Assembly (NCBI RefSeq): GCF_016862395.1
Contig: NZ_BOMW01000086.1
Coordinates: 1-34,868 of the forward strand
Origin: Actinoplanes siamensis
GTDB taxonomy: Bacteria; Actinomycetota; Actinomycetes; Mycobacteriales; Micromonosporaceae
Direction: 5' to 3'
DNA: 34,868 bases
Below the pieces are notes generated by a model. The model was given only the letters and a program-made list of their open reading frames with translations, did no database searches and was not told where the DNA came from. Below are positions 1 to 7,171 of the stretch, one piece after another (positions within the stretch are counted from its first letter, which is position 1; every line of letters starts with the position of its first letter). Position numbers and translations under genes: made by a program.

Positions 1-84
1 GCCGACGGCTCCACCGCCGACGGCCTCACGCGCAGCGGCCCGAGCCCCGGCGGCGCCGACCCCACAGCCGCCGAACGCGACTGA
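1..84 (+). CDS. Possible C-terminal end of an upstream gene (partial)
   Basis: An open frame runs from the first base to a TGA at 82-84 and would encode 27 low-complexity residues (Ala, Asp, Gly, Ser, Pro rich). The start lies outside the window. It converges on leuE. There is no recognisable domain, so it may be chance; a disordered C-terminal tail is equally possible. The 53 bases between its stop and leuE show only a weak GC-rich dyad. Confidence 0.25.
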   Translation, partial: ADGSTADGLTRSGPSPGGADPTAAERD

Positions 85-137
85 CCCCCGCCGGCCACCG
101 AGCACCCGCCTCCGGCCCACGCCGCACGGCGGGGCGG

Positions 138-791
138 TCAGCTGATGCTGGCTGTGGCCAGCTTGATGCCGAAACCGACGAACAGCGCCCCCACCCCGGT
201 CGCCGCCCCGGCGGCCAGTTTCCGGCGTCGCTGGAACTGCCCCGCCAGGAACCGGCCGCCGAAGATCAACGCCGTCAGGTACAGCGCGCTGAAGAACTGC
301 ACCACCGCGCCGAGCACCAGGAACGACAGAGCGGGATGCGGATATCCCGGCTCGACGAACTGGATGAAGAACGAGACGAAGAACAGAATCGCCTTCGGAT
401 TGAGCAGGCTGATCATCGCCGCCCGCCGGAACGGCCGCTGCATCTCGGCCGGCTCCTCCTCGACCGCGGTGGCCGCCACCTCGCCCCGGCTCCGCCACCG
501 CCCCCACGCGCCGCGCAGGATGTTCAGCCCGACCCAGGCCAGATAGCCCGCGCCGGCGTACTTCAGCACCACGAACAACGGCGGATACGTCCCGAGCAGC
601 GAGGACACGCCGGTGGCCGACAGCACCATCAGCACCGTGTCGCCGAGGAAGACGCCGAACGCCGCGCGATATCCGGCCCGCGCACCCCGGCGCGCGCCGA
701 CCGACAGCACGAAGATCGAATTCGGCCCGGGCAGCAGGATGATCGCCACCACGCCCAGCACGTACGTCCAGAAATCAGTGATGCCCAGCAT
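138..791 (-). CDS. leuE: LysE/RhtB-family amino-acid exporter, LeuE-like
   Basis: A 217-residue integral membrane protein of the LysE/RhtB superfamily, which exports amino acids by secondary transport. The family N-terminal signature is visible (LLPGPNSIFVL, about residues 19-29), followed by several hydrophobic segments and a central ISLLNPKAILFFVSFFIQF stretch that closely resembles E. coli LeuE (leucine/methionine exporter). Length is typical. The start ATG at 791 has a GGGGGAGG ribosome site about 8 bases upstream. It lies downstream of and parallel to the flavin/acetyltransferase fusion, with a 21-base gap, so co-transcription is plausible. Family assignment is firm. The LeuE subfamily is recognised from remembered similarity, and the substrate is inferred. 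Confidence 0.85.
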   Translation of the reverse strand: MLGITDFWTYVLGVVAIILLPGPNSIFVLSVGARRGARAGYRAAFGVFLGDTVLMVLSATGVSSLLGTYPPLFVVLKYAGAGYLAWVGLNILRGAWGRWRSRGEVAATAVEEEPAEMQRPFRRAAMISLLNPKAILFFVSFFIQFVEPGYPHPALSFLVLGAVVQFFSALYLTALIFGGRFLAGQFQRRRKLAAGAATGVGALFVGFGIKLATASIS

Positions 792-812
792 CGGTCCCGC
801 CTCCCCCGCCGA

Positions 813-2054
813 TCAGCCGGCTGCCAGGCGGTCACGCAGGCGCCGGGCCGCGGCCGGCCACTCGTCCGCCGTCATCGCGAAGACTACGGTGTCGCGCCAG
901 CTGCCGTCGGGCCGCAGCCGCTGCCTGCGGATCACCCCGTCCCGGCTCGCGCCGAGCCGGGCGATCGCCCGCTGCGACCGCTCGTTGCGAATGTCCGTGT
1001 ACCAGAAGACCTTGGCCGCGCCGAGCACGTCGAAAGCCCGCTCCAGCAGCAACAGCTTCGCCTCGGTGTTGACCCCGGTGCGCCACCACTTCCGGCCCAG
1101 CATGGTGTGCCCGATCCCGACCGAGCGGCGATCGGGGTCGACGTCGTGATAGGTGGTCATCCCCAGCACGGCGCCGGTCACCGGGTCGACCTGGGCCCAG
1201 CCCGAGCGGTCGCCGTGCCACTGCCCGCGGATCACCCCGGCGATGTCGGCCGCCATGTCCGCCACGCTCCGCGCCCGCGGTGTGGGGATGTGCCGCCAGA
1301 CCTCCTCGTCGTCCAGCGCCTCGAACAGGCCGGGCGCGTGCGCCGGCGACAGCGGCTCCAGCCGGACGTGCCGCCCCTCCAGCGGCACCGGGGTCTGCCA
1401 GGCGGTCGCCGGGTTGCCGGGCAGATAGGCCGGGGGTGGCACCGGCACGCCCGGCTCGGTCTCCGGCGGGCCGGCCACCCGGCGGATCGGCAGCACTCCG
1501 GCCCAGTGCGGCAGGCCGACGTCCGCCGGATCGTCCAGCACCCCGCCCTCGCGGGCCCGCACCGACACCTCGGCCAGCGGCAGCGCCAGGACGCTGGTCT
1601 GGGCCATCTCCTGGCGCGTCGGCGGGCGGCTGCCCGCGGCCCGGCCGGCGCCGGTCTTCTCCACCAGCGCGTGCATGGCCTCGGCCTTCTCCGCCGGGTC
1701 GGTGACCGGCCGGGCCAGGCCGAGGGCGACCACCGAGCGGTAATTGGCGCTGTGATGGAACTGGGACCGCCCGTAGACCAGGCCGTCCAGCAACGTCACG
1801 CTCACGCAGACCGGGATGCCGCCGGCACGGGCCGCCAGCGCCATCCGGCCGCCGGTGGAGCCGTGCAGATAGAGCGTCTCGCCGACCCGGACGTGCAGGG
1901 TCGGCAGCACCCGGGGCTCGCCGTCCACCACGAAGCCGACCGAGCAGTCGAACGCCTCGTCGAGAATGGCGTGCGCCTTGTCCCGCTCGTAGTGCATGCG
2001 CTGCCGTGTCCGCGTGGCGGTGGTGCGCTCGGTGGCGGCGTAGACGTCGGTCAT
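813..2054 (-). CDS. Fusion: pyridoxamine-phosphate-oxidase-like flavin split barrel + GNAT acetyltransferase
   Basis: A 413-residue two-domain protein. Residues about 15-215 form a PNPOx-like split barrel of the NimA/FMN-binding type (VGFVVDGEPRVLPTLHVR, then LYLHGSTGGRM and the FHHSANYRSVV strand). Residues about 225-413 form a RimJ/RimL-type GNAT domain (VRLEPLSPAHAPGLFEAL at its start, GIGHTMLGRKWWRTGVNTEA around the acetyl-CoA loop, and NERSQRAIARLGA). The ATG at 2054 is preferred over an in-frame start 11 codons upstream because GGGAGG sits just before it. It is divergent from a MocR regulator whose operator lies in the shared promoter. This domain fusion occurs in other actinobacteria; substrates are unknown. 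A link to vitamin B6 or flavin chemistry is only inferred from fold and neighbour. Confidence 0.85.
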   Translation of the reverse strand: MTDVYAATERTTATRTRQRMHYERDKAHAILDEAFDCSVGFVVDGEPRVLPTLHVRVGETLYLHGSTGGRMALAARAGGIPVCVSVTLLDGLVYGRSQFHHSANYRSVVALGLARPVTDPAEKAEAMHALVEKTGAGRAAGSRPPTRQEMAQTSVLALPLAEVSVRAREGGVLDDPADVGLPHWAGVLPIRRVAGPPETEPGVPVPPPAYLPGNPATAWQTPVPLEGRHVRLEPLSPAHAPGLFEALDDEEVWRHIPTPRARSVADMAADIAGVIRGQWHGDRSGWAQVDPVTGAVLGMTTYHDVDPDRRSVGIGHTMLGRKWWRTGVNTEAKLLLLERAFDVLGAAKVFWYTDIRNERSQRAIARLGASRDGVIRRQRLRPDGSWRDTVVFAMTADEWPAAARRLRDRLAAG

Positions 2055-2085
2055 CAGGACCTCCCGGGTGGCGCGGTTCGTTCGC

Positions 2086-2119
2086 ACTTGCTTCTGGCTC
2101 TGACTTGCTTCCGGTTCTG
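2086..2119. promoter_or_regulatory. Two tandem 17-bp direct repeats, probable MocR operator element
   Basis: ACTTGCTTCTGGCTCTG (2086-2102) is followed immediately by ACTTGCTTCCGGTTCTG (2103-2119), differing at two positions. The pair lies between the divergent flavin/GNAT gene and the MocR gene and touches the 18-bp palindrome. MocR regulators such as GabR and PdxR are known to bind direct repeats in the promoter shared with the divergent target. Assignment to this MocR is inference. Confidence 0.65.
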
Positions 2120-2132
2120 TACTAGTACAGAA
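2115..2132. promoter_or_regulatory. Perfect 18-bp palindrome over the MocR start
   Basis: TTCTGTACTAGTACAGAA is a perfect palindrome whose last base is the first base of the MocR ATG. It contains TACTAG, which ends exactly 6 bases before that ATG and could serve as the -10 of a leaderless transcript. Binding there would block the regulator's own transcription (autoregulation, inferred). Confidence 0.65.
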
Positions 2133-3487
2133 TGATCGTTGTGGCAGAACAGTATCAGGTGAGCGGGGGCAGCGCCGCCGAGATTTCGGCCAGCATCGAG
2201 GCCGGGGTGCTGCGCGGCGACTGGGTCTTCGGCGCCGCGCTGCCGCCGGTGCGGGTGTTGGCCGGTGCTCTGCACGTCAGCCCCGCCACGGTCGCCAAGG
2301 CCTATCAGGAGCTGAGGCAGCGTGGCGTCGTCGAGGCCGAGGGTCGCCGCGGCACCCGGATCCGGTCCCGCCCGCCGGTGGCGCTGCCCCGCTCCGCGCT
2401 GCGGCTGCCCGTGCCGGACGACCTGGTGGACGTCTCCACCGGCGAGCCCGATCTGCGACTGCTCCCGCCGCTGGGGCGAGCTCTCCGGGCGGTCGCCGAT
2501 CAGATGGGTCCGCCGCAGGGTTACACCTCGGCGGTGACCATGCCGGAACTGATCGAGGCGGCCCGCCCCCGGCTGCTCGCCGAGGGGGTGCCGGCCGGCG
2601 ATGCCTCGATCGCCGTCACCGCCGGCACGCTCGACTCGATCGAGCGCCTGCTCGTCGCCCACCTCCGGCCCGGCGACGCGGTCGCCGTCGAGGATCCGGG
2701 CTGGGCGAATCTGCTCGACCTGATCGCCGCCCTCGGCATGCGGGCGCTGCCGGTCTCCGTCGACGCGGAGGGTCCCGAGCCCGAGTCGCTCGGCGCCGCG
2801 CTGCGGGTCGGCGTGCGTGCGGTGGTGGTGACCGTGCGCGCGCAGAATCCGACAGGGGTGGCGGTCAGCGCGGCCCGAGCCGCGGTCCTGCGCGAACTGC
2901 TCGCGGAGCGCTCCGAGGTGCTGCTGATCGAGGACGACCACGCCGCCGAGCTGGCCGCGGCGCCCCCGCACTGCATCGGCCCGGTGACCAGGTGGTGGGC
3001 GTTCGTCCGGTCCGCCTCGAAACCGTTCGGGCCGGATCTGCGCATCGCGGTGCTGGCCGGCGACGAGACGTCTGTCGCCCGGGTGGCCGGGCGGATGCGG
3101 ATCGGCATGGGCTGGGTCTCCACCCTGTCCCAGCGGCTGCTGCTGCAGCTCTGGCGCGACTCCGAGGTCACCGGGCTGATCAAGCGTGCCGCCCGGTCGT
3201 ACGCGAATAGGCGGTCCGCTCTTGTCGATCTGCTCCGGGAGCACGGCATCGAGGCGTGCGGCGACACCGGCATCAATGTCTGGGTGCCGGTTCCGGACGA
3301 GACCCACGCGGTCGCCGGGCTGCGGGACGCGGGTTATGCGGTCGCGCCCGGCGCCCTGTTCCGGATCGCGGCGCCGCCCGGCATCCGGATCACGGTCAGC
3401 CCGCTCGACGAGCCGGATCTCCCGCCGCTGGCCCGCGCGGTGGCGGCCGCGATCCGCCCGGCGGCGCCGGGTGCGGTGTTGCGGTGA
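2132..3487 (+). CDS. MocR-type regulator (GntR winged helix + class I aminotransferase fold)
   Basis: A 451-residue chimeric transcription factor. Residues about 10-78 are a GntR winged helix-turn-helix (LPPVRVLAGALHVSPATVAK, then the wing GRRGTRIRS). The rest is a fold-type I aminotransferase domain with NPTG at 239-242, the PLP-ring aspartate in IEDDH (D268) and the PLP lysine in SASKPFG (K297), so PLP binding should be intact. MocR proteins sense PLP-linked ligands and usually control a divergent gene. Here that gene is the flavin/GNAT fusion. No ribosome site is visible; the ATG is probably read from a leaderless mRNA. An in-frame GTG three codons in is an alternative. The stop codon lies inside the first copy of a 39-bp tandem repeat. 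Confidence 0.9.
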   Translation: MIVVAEQYQVSGGSAAEISASIEAGVLRGDWVFGAALPPVRVLAGALHVSPATVAKAYQELRQRGVVEAEGRRGTRIRSRPPVALPRSALRLPVPDDLVDVSTGEPDLRLLPPLGRALRAVADQMGPPQGYTSAVTMPELIEAARPRLLAEGVPAGDASIAVTAGTLDSIERLLVAHLRPGDAVAVEDPGWANLLDLIAALGMRALPVSVDAEGPEPESLGAALRVGVRAVVVTVRAQNPTGVAVSAARAAVLRELLAERSEVLLIEDDHAAELAAAPPHCIGPVTRWWAFVRSASKPFGPDLRIAVLAGDETSVARVAGRMRIGMGWVSTLSQRLLLQLWRDSEVTGLIKRAARSYANRRSALVDLLREHGIEACGDTGINVWVPVPDETHAVAGLRDAGYAVAPGALFRIAAPPGIRITVSPLDEPDLPPLARAVAAAIRPAAPGAVLR

Positions 3488-3589
3488 GCCCGCCGGCCGG
3501 CGGCGCTGGGTGCGGTGTTGCGGTGAGCCGGCCGTCCCGCGGCGCCGGGTGCGGTGTTGCGGTGAACCGGCCGTCCCGCGGCGCCGGGC
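3463..3589. repeat. 39-bp tandem repeat, three copies plus a fragment
   Basis: Copies begin at 3463, 3502 and 3541, with the first bases of a fourth at 3580. The core GGTGCGGTGTTGCGGTGA, or a one-base variant, recurs every 39 bases. The first copy encodes the last residues and stop of the MocR gene; the later copies follow in the intergenic space. Because 39 is a multiple of three, copy number could change without shifting frame. It looks like recent expansion of a gene's 3' end. Confidence 0.85.
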
Positions 3590-3693
3590 GTGGCGGTGCG
3601 CCGTTCGGCGAGTGTCACGACGAACCGATCGGATGTCCTCCGACAGAGGGACCCGGTCGGCGTGCCGACGGCCGATACGGGTAGAACGGAGGA

Positions 3694-4359
3694 ATGCCAC
3701 GGACCGAGGCGCCGCCCGGCGCGCAGCGGTGGGTGCCGCCGCAGCCGCACAGCATCGACGAGCTCAAGCAGGCCGCGGCCGGCTGCCGGGGTTGTGAGCT
3801 CCACGCGGACGCGACGCAGACGGTCTTCGGCCGTGGCGCGCCGCAGGCGAGGATCGTCTTCGTCGGCGAGCAGCCCGGCGACGTCGAGGACCAGAAGGGC
3901 CTGCCGTTCGTCGGCCCGGCCGGTCGCCTGCTGCGGGAGGCGGTGGACGACGCCGGCATCGACCCGTCCGATCTCTACATCACGAACTCGGTGAAGCACT
4001 TCCGGTTCGAGCTGCGCGGGAGCCGGCGCATCCACCAGACGCCCGGTCCGGCGCACATCACCGCCTGCCGCCCCTGGCTGGTCGCCGAGTTCGCCCTGCT
4101 CAAGCCTCAACTCGTGGTGATTCTCGGGGCGACCGCCGGCAAGGCGCTGCTCGGCCCGTCCTTCCGGGTGAACCGGTCGCGCGGCCAGTTGATGCCCTGG
4201 CCGGGCTCGGCCGAGCACCCGGAGGACTTCCCGGTCGCCGAGATCCGGGCGCTGGCCACGATTCACCCGTCGGCGGTCCTCCGGGCGGACAACCGCGACA
4301 TCGCCTACCAGGGCCTGGTCGACGACTTGAGGGTGGCCGCGCGGGCTGTCGCGGCCTGA
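3694..4359 (+). CDS. udgX: UdgX-type uracil-DNA glycosylase with Fe-S cluster
   Basis: A 221-residue family-4-like uracil-DNA glycosylase. The active-site motif GEQPGDVEDQKG (58-69) and FVGPAGRLL follow the N-terminal CRGC (C31, C34). The loop RGSRRIHQTPG (108-118) is the UdgX hallmark; the equivalent histidine (H114) in Mycobacterium UdgX becomes covalently joined to the abasic deoxyribose after uracil removal. Only three cysteines are present (C31, C34, C125), so the fourth cluster ligand is probably a histidine such as H102 in VKHF. The motif near the C-terminus is IHPSAVLR. Start: ATG 3694 abuts GGAGGA, too close for normal initiation, and TAGAAC ends 6 bases upstream, so a leaderless start is possible. 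It acts in uracil-DNA repair or tolerance. Confidence 0.92.
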   Translation: MPRTEAPPGAQRWVPPQPHSIDELKQAAAGCRGCELHADATQTVFGRGAPQARIVFVGEQPGDVEDQKGLPFVGPAGRLLREAVDDAGIDPSDLYITNSVKHFRFELRGSRRIHQTPGPAHITACRPWLVAEFALLKPQLVVILGATAGKALLGPSFRVNRSRGQLMPWPGSAEHPEDFPVAEIRALATIHPSAVLRADNRDIAYQGLVDDLRVAARAVAA

Positions 4360-4519
4360 ACGGGTCACCGCTCCGGCGCCGATTACCGACCGAAAGGCAT
4401 TGCCGGGGTACGCGACATCGCGTTCAGCCGTTGCCCCCAGCCGCACGTGCCGCACGTCACAAACCGATTTCCGCTCGGATGCCCGCCCGCGCGGAACAAG
4501 CCGTCCCGAGGCGCGTGGG

Positions 4520-4525
4520 TACGCT
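4520..4525 (+). promoter_or_regulatory. -10 element for a leaderless DUF3046 transcript
   Basis: TACGCT fits the actinobacterial TAnnnT -10 hexamer and ends exactly 6 bases before the GTG at 4532, placing the transcription start on or next to the start codon. No ribosome site and no convincing -35 are visible. Confidence 0.6.
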
Positions 4526-4531
4526 CGTAGT

Positions 4532-4732
4532 GTGCGATTGACGGACTTCTGGGAGCGTCTGGAACAGGCGTTCGGGTCGGCCTACGCCCGCAGCATCGCG
4601 GCCGATCAGACCTTCGCCGGCCTGGGCGGACGCACCATCGAGCAAGCCATTGCGCAGGGTGTCGATACCGCTACCATCTGGCGTGCCGTGGTGGCGGCAT
4701 ACCCTGATCGGGTGCCGTCACGGCTGCGCTGA
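4532..4732 (+). CDS. DUF3046 protein, conserved small gene upstream of recA
   Basis: A 66-residue protein matching the DUF3046 family (RLTDFWERLEQAFG at the start, YARSIAADQTFAGLGGRT in the middle, IWRAVVAAYPDRVP at the end). The family is actinobacterial and commonly sits just upstream of recA; its function is unknown. A longer reading frame exists, but the GTG at 4532 gives the usual family length and start and is correctly placed behind a -10 hexamer. No signal peptide or membrane segment. The stop lies only 8 bases before the first LexA box of recA, so it is probably not itself SOS-controlled unless by read-through interplay. Confidence 0.9.
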   Translation: MRLTDFWERLEQAFGSAYARSIAADQTFAGLGGRTIEQAIAQGVDTATIWRAVVAAYPDRVPSRLR

Positions 4733-4740
4733 GTCGCCTT

Positions 4741-4756
4741 TCGTACGCTTGTTCTG
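4741..4756. promoter_or_regulatory. LexA (SOS) box 1 upstream of recA
   Basis: TCGTACGCTTGTTCTG compared with the actinobacterial SOS consensus TCGAAC-N4-GTTCGA matches 9 of 12 defined positions. It starts 31 bases (about three helical turns) before the stronger second box. Confidence 0.6.
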
Positions 4757-4771
4757 GCGTGTCGCTCGATG

Positions 4772-4787
4772 TCGTACAAGTGTTCGG
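4772..4787. promoter_or_regulatory. LexA (SOS) box 2 upstream of recA
   Basis: TCGTACAAGTGTTCGG matches 10 of 12 defined positions of TCGAAC-N4-GTTCGA. It lies 123 bases before the preferred recA start, as expected for LexA control of recA. Confidence 0.8.
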
Positions 4788-4790
4788 CTA

Positions 4791-4817
4791 TTGTCCACAG
4801 CGGCTCGGCCATCCACA
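4791..4817 (+). promoter_or_regulatory. Two DnaA-box-like 9-mers in the recA promoter region
   Basis: TTGTCCACA (4791-4799) is an exact match to the usual actinobacterial DnaA box, and CCATCCACA (4809-4817) fits the degenerate form (T/C)(T/C)(G/A)TCCACA. They are spaced 18 bases apart on the same strand, between the LexA boxes and recA. DnaA control of recA is not something I can confirm; a chance match is possible. Confidence 0.4.
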
Positions 4818-4909
4818 GCTCTCGGTAGGGCGGAGGATTTTTGTCATACCCACCGCATACCGTGTCGGCCGTGGCGAAGAACGCGAAGTCGAATACAGGG
4901 GTGGCGGCA

Positions 4910-5956
4910 ATGGTGGCAGGACCGGACCGGGAAAAGGCGCTCGAACTGGCGCTGGCACAAATCGACAAGCAGTTCGGCAAGGGCTCGGTGATGCGGCTCG
5001 GGGAGCGGCCGGTCGTGCAGACCGCGGTCATCCCGACCAGCTCGATCGCGCTCGACGTGGCTCTCGGCGTCGGCGGCCTGCCGCGTGGCCGGGTCATCGA
5101 GGTCTACGGACCCGAGTCCAGCGGTAAGACCACTGTCGCGCTGCACGCCGTGGCGAACGCGCAGAAGGCCGGCGGTGTCGCCGCGTTCATCGACGCGGAG
5201 CACGCCCTCGACCCGGAGTACGCGCGGGCCCTCGGCGTCGACACCGACGCCCTGCTGGTCTCCCAGCCGGACACCGGCGAGCAGGCGCTGGAGATCGCGG
5301 ACATGCTGATCCGCTCCGGCGCGCTCGACATCATCGTCATCGACTCGGTCGCCGCGCTGGTGCCGCGCGCCGAGATCGAGGGCGAGATGGGTGACAGCCA
5401 CGTGGGTCTGCAGGCCCGTCTGATGAGCCAGGCGCTCCGCAAGATCACCGGTGTGCTCAACAACACCGGCACCACCGCGATCTTCATCAACCAGCTCCGC
5501 GAGAAGATCGGCGTGATGTTCGGCTCGCCGGAGACCACGACCGGTGGCCGCGCGCTGAAGTTCTACGCCTCGGTCCGTCTCGACGTGCGCCGCATCGAGA
5601 GCCTGAAGGACGGCACCGACGTGGTCGGCAACCGGACCCGGGTCAAGGTCGTGAAGAACAAGGTCGCGGCCCCGTTCAAGCAGGCCGAGTTCGACATCAT
5701 GTATGGCAAGGGCATCTCGCGGGAGGGTTCGCTCATCGACGTCGGCGTCGAGCAGAGCATCATCCGCAAGTCCGGCGCGTGGTACACGTACGACGGCGAC
5801 CAGCTCGGCCAGGGCAAGGAGAAGGCGCGCGAGTTCCTCAAGGAGAACCCGGACGTCGCCGCCGAGATCGAGAAGAAGATCCTGGAGAAGCTCGGTGTCG
5901 GCCAGACCACCGGGGACGCCGCGGGCGGCCCGGAGCTGCCGCCTGTCGACTTCTGA
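4910..5956 (+). CDS. recA: Recombinase RecA
   Basis: The 348-residue DNA strand-exchange protein and LexA co-protease. Walker A is GPESSGKT (67-74). The MAW-type motif region, the DNA-binding loops (VPRAEIEGEMGDSHVGLQAR and FINQLREKIGVMFGSPETTT) and the acidic C-terminal tail are all present. The alignable family start is PDREKALELA, so ATG 4910 is chosen. A TTG at 4841 behind a good GGAGG would add 23 residues and cannot be excluded, nor can GTG starts at 4871 and 4901. There is no intein, unlike M. tuberculosis RecA. recX follows after 14 bases, giving the classic recA-recX operon under LexA control from the boxes at 4741-4787. Confidence 0.98.
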   Translation: MVAGPDREKALELALAQIDKQFGKGSVMRLGERPVVQTAVIPTSSIALDVALGVGGLPRGRVIEVYGPESSGKTTVALHAVANAQKAGGVAAFIDAEHALDPEYARALGVDTDALLVSQPDTGEQALEIADMLIRSGALDIIVIDSVAALVPRAEIEGEMGDSHVGLQARLMSQALRKITGVLNNTGTTAIFINQLREKIGVMFGSPETTTGGRALKFYASVRLDVRRIESLKDGTDVVGNRTRVKVVKNKVAAPFKQAEFDIMYGKGISREGSLIDVGVEQSIIRKSGAWYTYDGDQLGQGKEKAREFLKENPDVAAEIEKKILEKLGVGQTTGDAAGGPELPPVDF

Positions 5957-5970
5957 TCCGGTAATCGGCG

Positions 5971-6978
5971 ATGGCCGGACGACGTGGTGCCCGGTCCGGG
6001 CGCGGGTGGGATGCCATTCCGCCCCGGGCCGGAGCCGGCGGGCCGGACGCTGACACCCCGGGCGGGAACGCCCCGGGGGAGTCCCGGCGTGGCGGACGAG
6101 GCGGGCGCGGCGGTTATACGCGTCGCCGTCGCTCCGCGGGCGAGGATGAAGGGTTCTGGCAGACCTTCGGCTCCTCCAGCGAGAGCCCGGAGGAGGCCGC
6201 CGGGCTGCCCGGCGCCGGCGATGGTCTCGGTGAGCCGGGCGGCGCCGGTGGTCGTTCGGGCCGGCGATCCGGCGGGGGAGGGCGGGAAGGCCTCGGCGAG
6301 TGGGGTGCCCCTGGCGATGGTCTCGGCGCGTGGGACGGTTCCGGTGGTGGCTTCGGCCGGCCATCCGGGGCTGGTGGCACCGCCGGGCGGGGCGCCTCCG
6401 AAGGCGGTTTCGGGGACGAGCCCGGGGCACGCCGGCCAGCTTCGCCGCAGCAGAGTGAGTCCGAGCGGGCTCGGGAGATCTGCCTGCGCCAGCTCGCGGT
6501 GCGCCCGCGGACCCGGGCCGAGCTGGCCAAGGCGCTGACCCGGAAGGAGATCTCCGAGGAGGTCGTCGCGGAGGTCCTGGACCGGTACGACGAGGTCGGC
6601 ATCATCGATGACGCGGCGTTCGCCCGGGCCTGGGTGACCAGCCGGCACCAGGGGCGGGGTCTGGCCCGCCGTGCGCTCGCCAACGAGTTGCGGCAGCACG
6701 GCGTGGACGCCGAGGTGGCGAGCGAGGCTCTCGAGGCCGTCGACGACGAAGCGGAGGCCGAGGCCGCCCGGGCGCTCGTCGACCGCAAGCTGCGGACAGC
6801 CAGGGGCACGCCGGAGGCCGTCTTCCGCCGGCTCGTCGCGATGCTCGCCCGCAAGGGCTACCCGGCAGGCGTCGCCATCCGCGCGGTCAAGGACGCGCTG
6901 GCGGCACGAGATGCGGAGGCCGCCGAGTTCGCCGAGGCGGTGGACGCCGACGCGTTGGCCGATCAGGCGGAGGAGTGA
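5971..6978 (+). CDS. recX: RecX regulator of RecA with long Gly-rich N-terminal extension
   Basis: A 335-residue protein. The RecX core occupies about residues 163-320, built from three-helix repeats (SERAREICLRQLAVRPRTRA, then VLDRYDEVGIIDDAAFARAW and LARRALANELRQHGVD). RecX binds RecA filaments and limits their activity. Usual RecX proteins are about 150-200 residues. The first 160 or so residues here are a low-complexity Gly/Arg/Ser region with repeated GDGLG blocks and basic RGGRGG-like stretches, predicted to be disordered. ATG 5971 is the first start after recA, but its ribosome site is weak and a downstream start cannot be ruled out. Expression is expected to be coupled to recA. Confidence 0.93.
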   Translation: MAGRRGARSGRGWDAIPPRAGAGGPDADTPGGNAPGESRRGGRGGRGGYTRRRRSAGEDEGFWQTFGSSSESPEEAAGLPGAGDGLGEPGGAGGRSGRRSGGGGREGLGEWGAPGDGLGAWDGSGGGFGRPSGAGGTAGRGASEGGFGDEPGARRPASPQQSESERAREICLRQLAVRPRTRAELAKALTRKEISEEVVAEVLDRYDEVGIIDDAAFARAWVTSRHQGRGLARRALANELRQHGVDAEVASEALEAVDDEAEAEAARALVDRKLRTARGTPEAVFRRLVAMLARKGYPAGVAIRAVKDALAARDAEAAEFAEAVDADALADQAEE

Positions 6979-6998
6979 CTCGCTCACCTGAGCGGGTC
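6977..6998 (+). terminator. Terminator-like hairpin overlapping the recX stop
   Basis: GAC-T-CGCTCA-cc-TGAGCG-G-GTC forms a stem of about ten pairs including one T-G wobble, starting within the recX stop codon. There is no T-tract, which is common in high-GC actinobacteria. It would close the recA-recX transcript. Confidence 0.45.
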
Positions 6999-7171
6999 CG
7001 GCGCCTGGAAAGCCGCAGGGCCACTCCCCGGCGATGACGCTTCGGCGCAGCTGCGGCCCCCATCCGGGGTGCCGCCGGCCGGAGTGACGCGATCGGACGG
7101 CGTCCTGCCGGGAGCGGGTGAGCCACGAGCCCGTGTCGCGTGATGCGGCGGTGCGGATACGAACCGTGCCG

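Noticed and set aside
336..3700. Long open frames opposite the fusion gene and the MocR gene (599 and 548 codons)
   Set aside because: Both shadow real genes in the opposite strand and show the low-complexity composition expected of GC-rich mirror frames.
4910..5956. RecA intein as in M. tuberculosis
   Set aside because: The RecA frame is uninterrupted at 348 residues.
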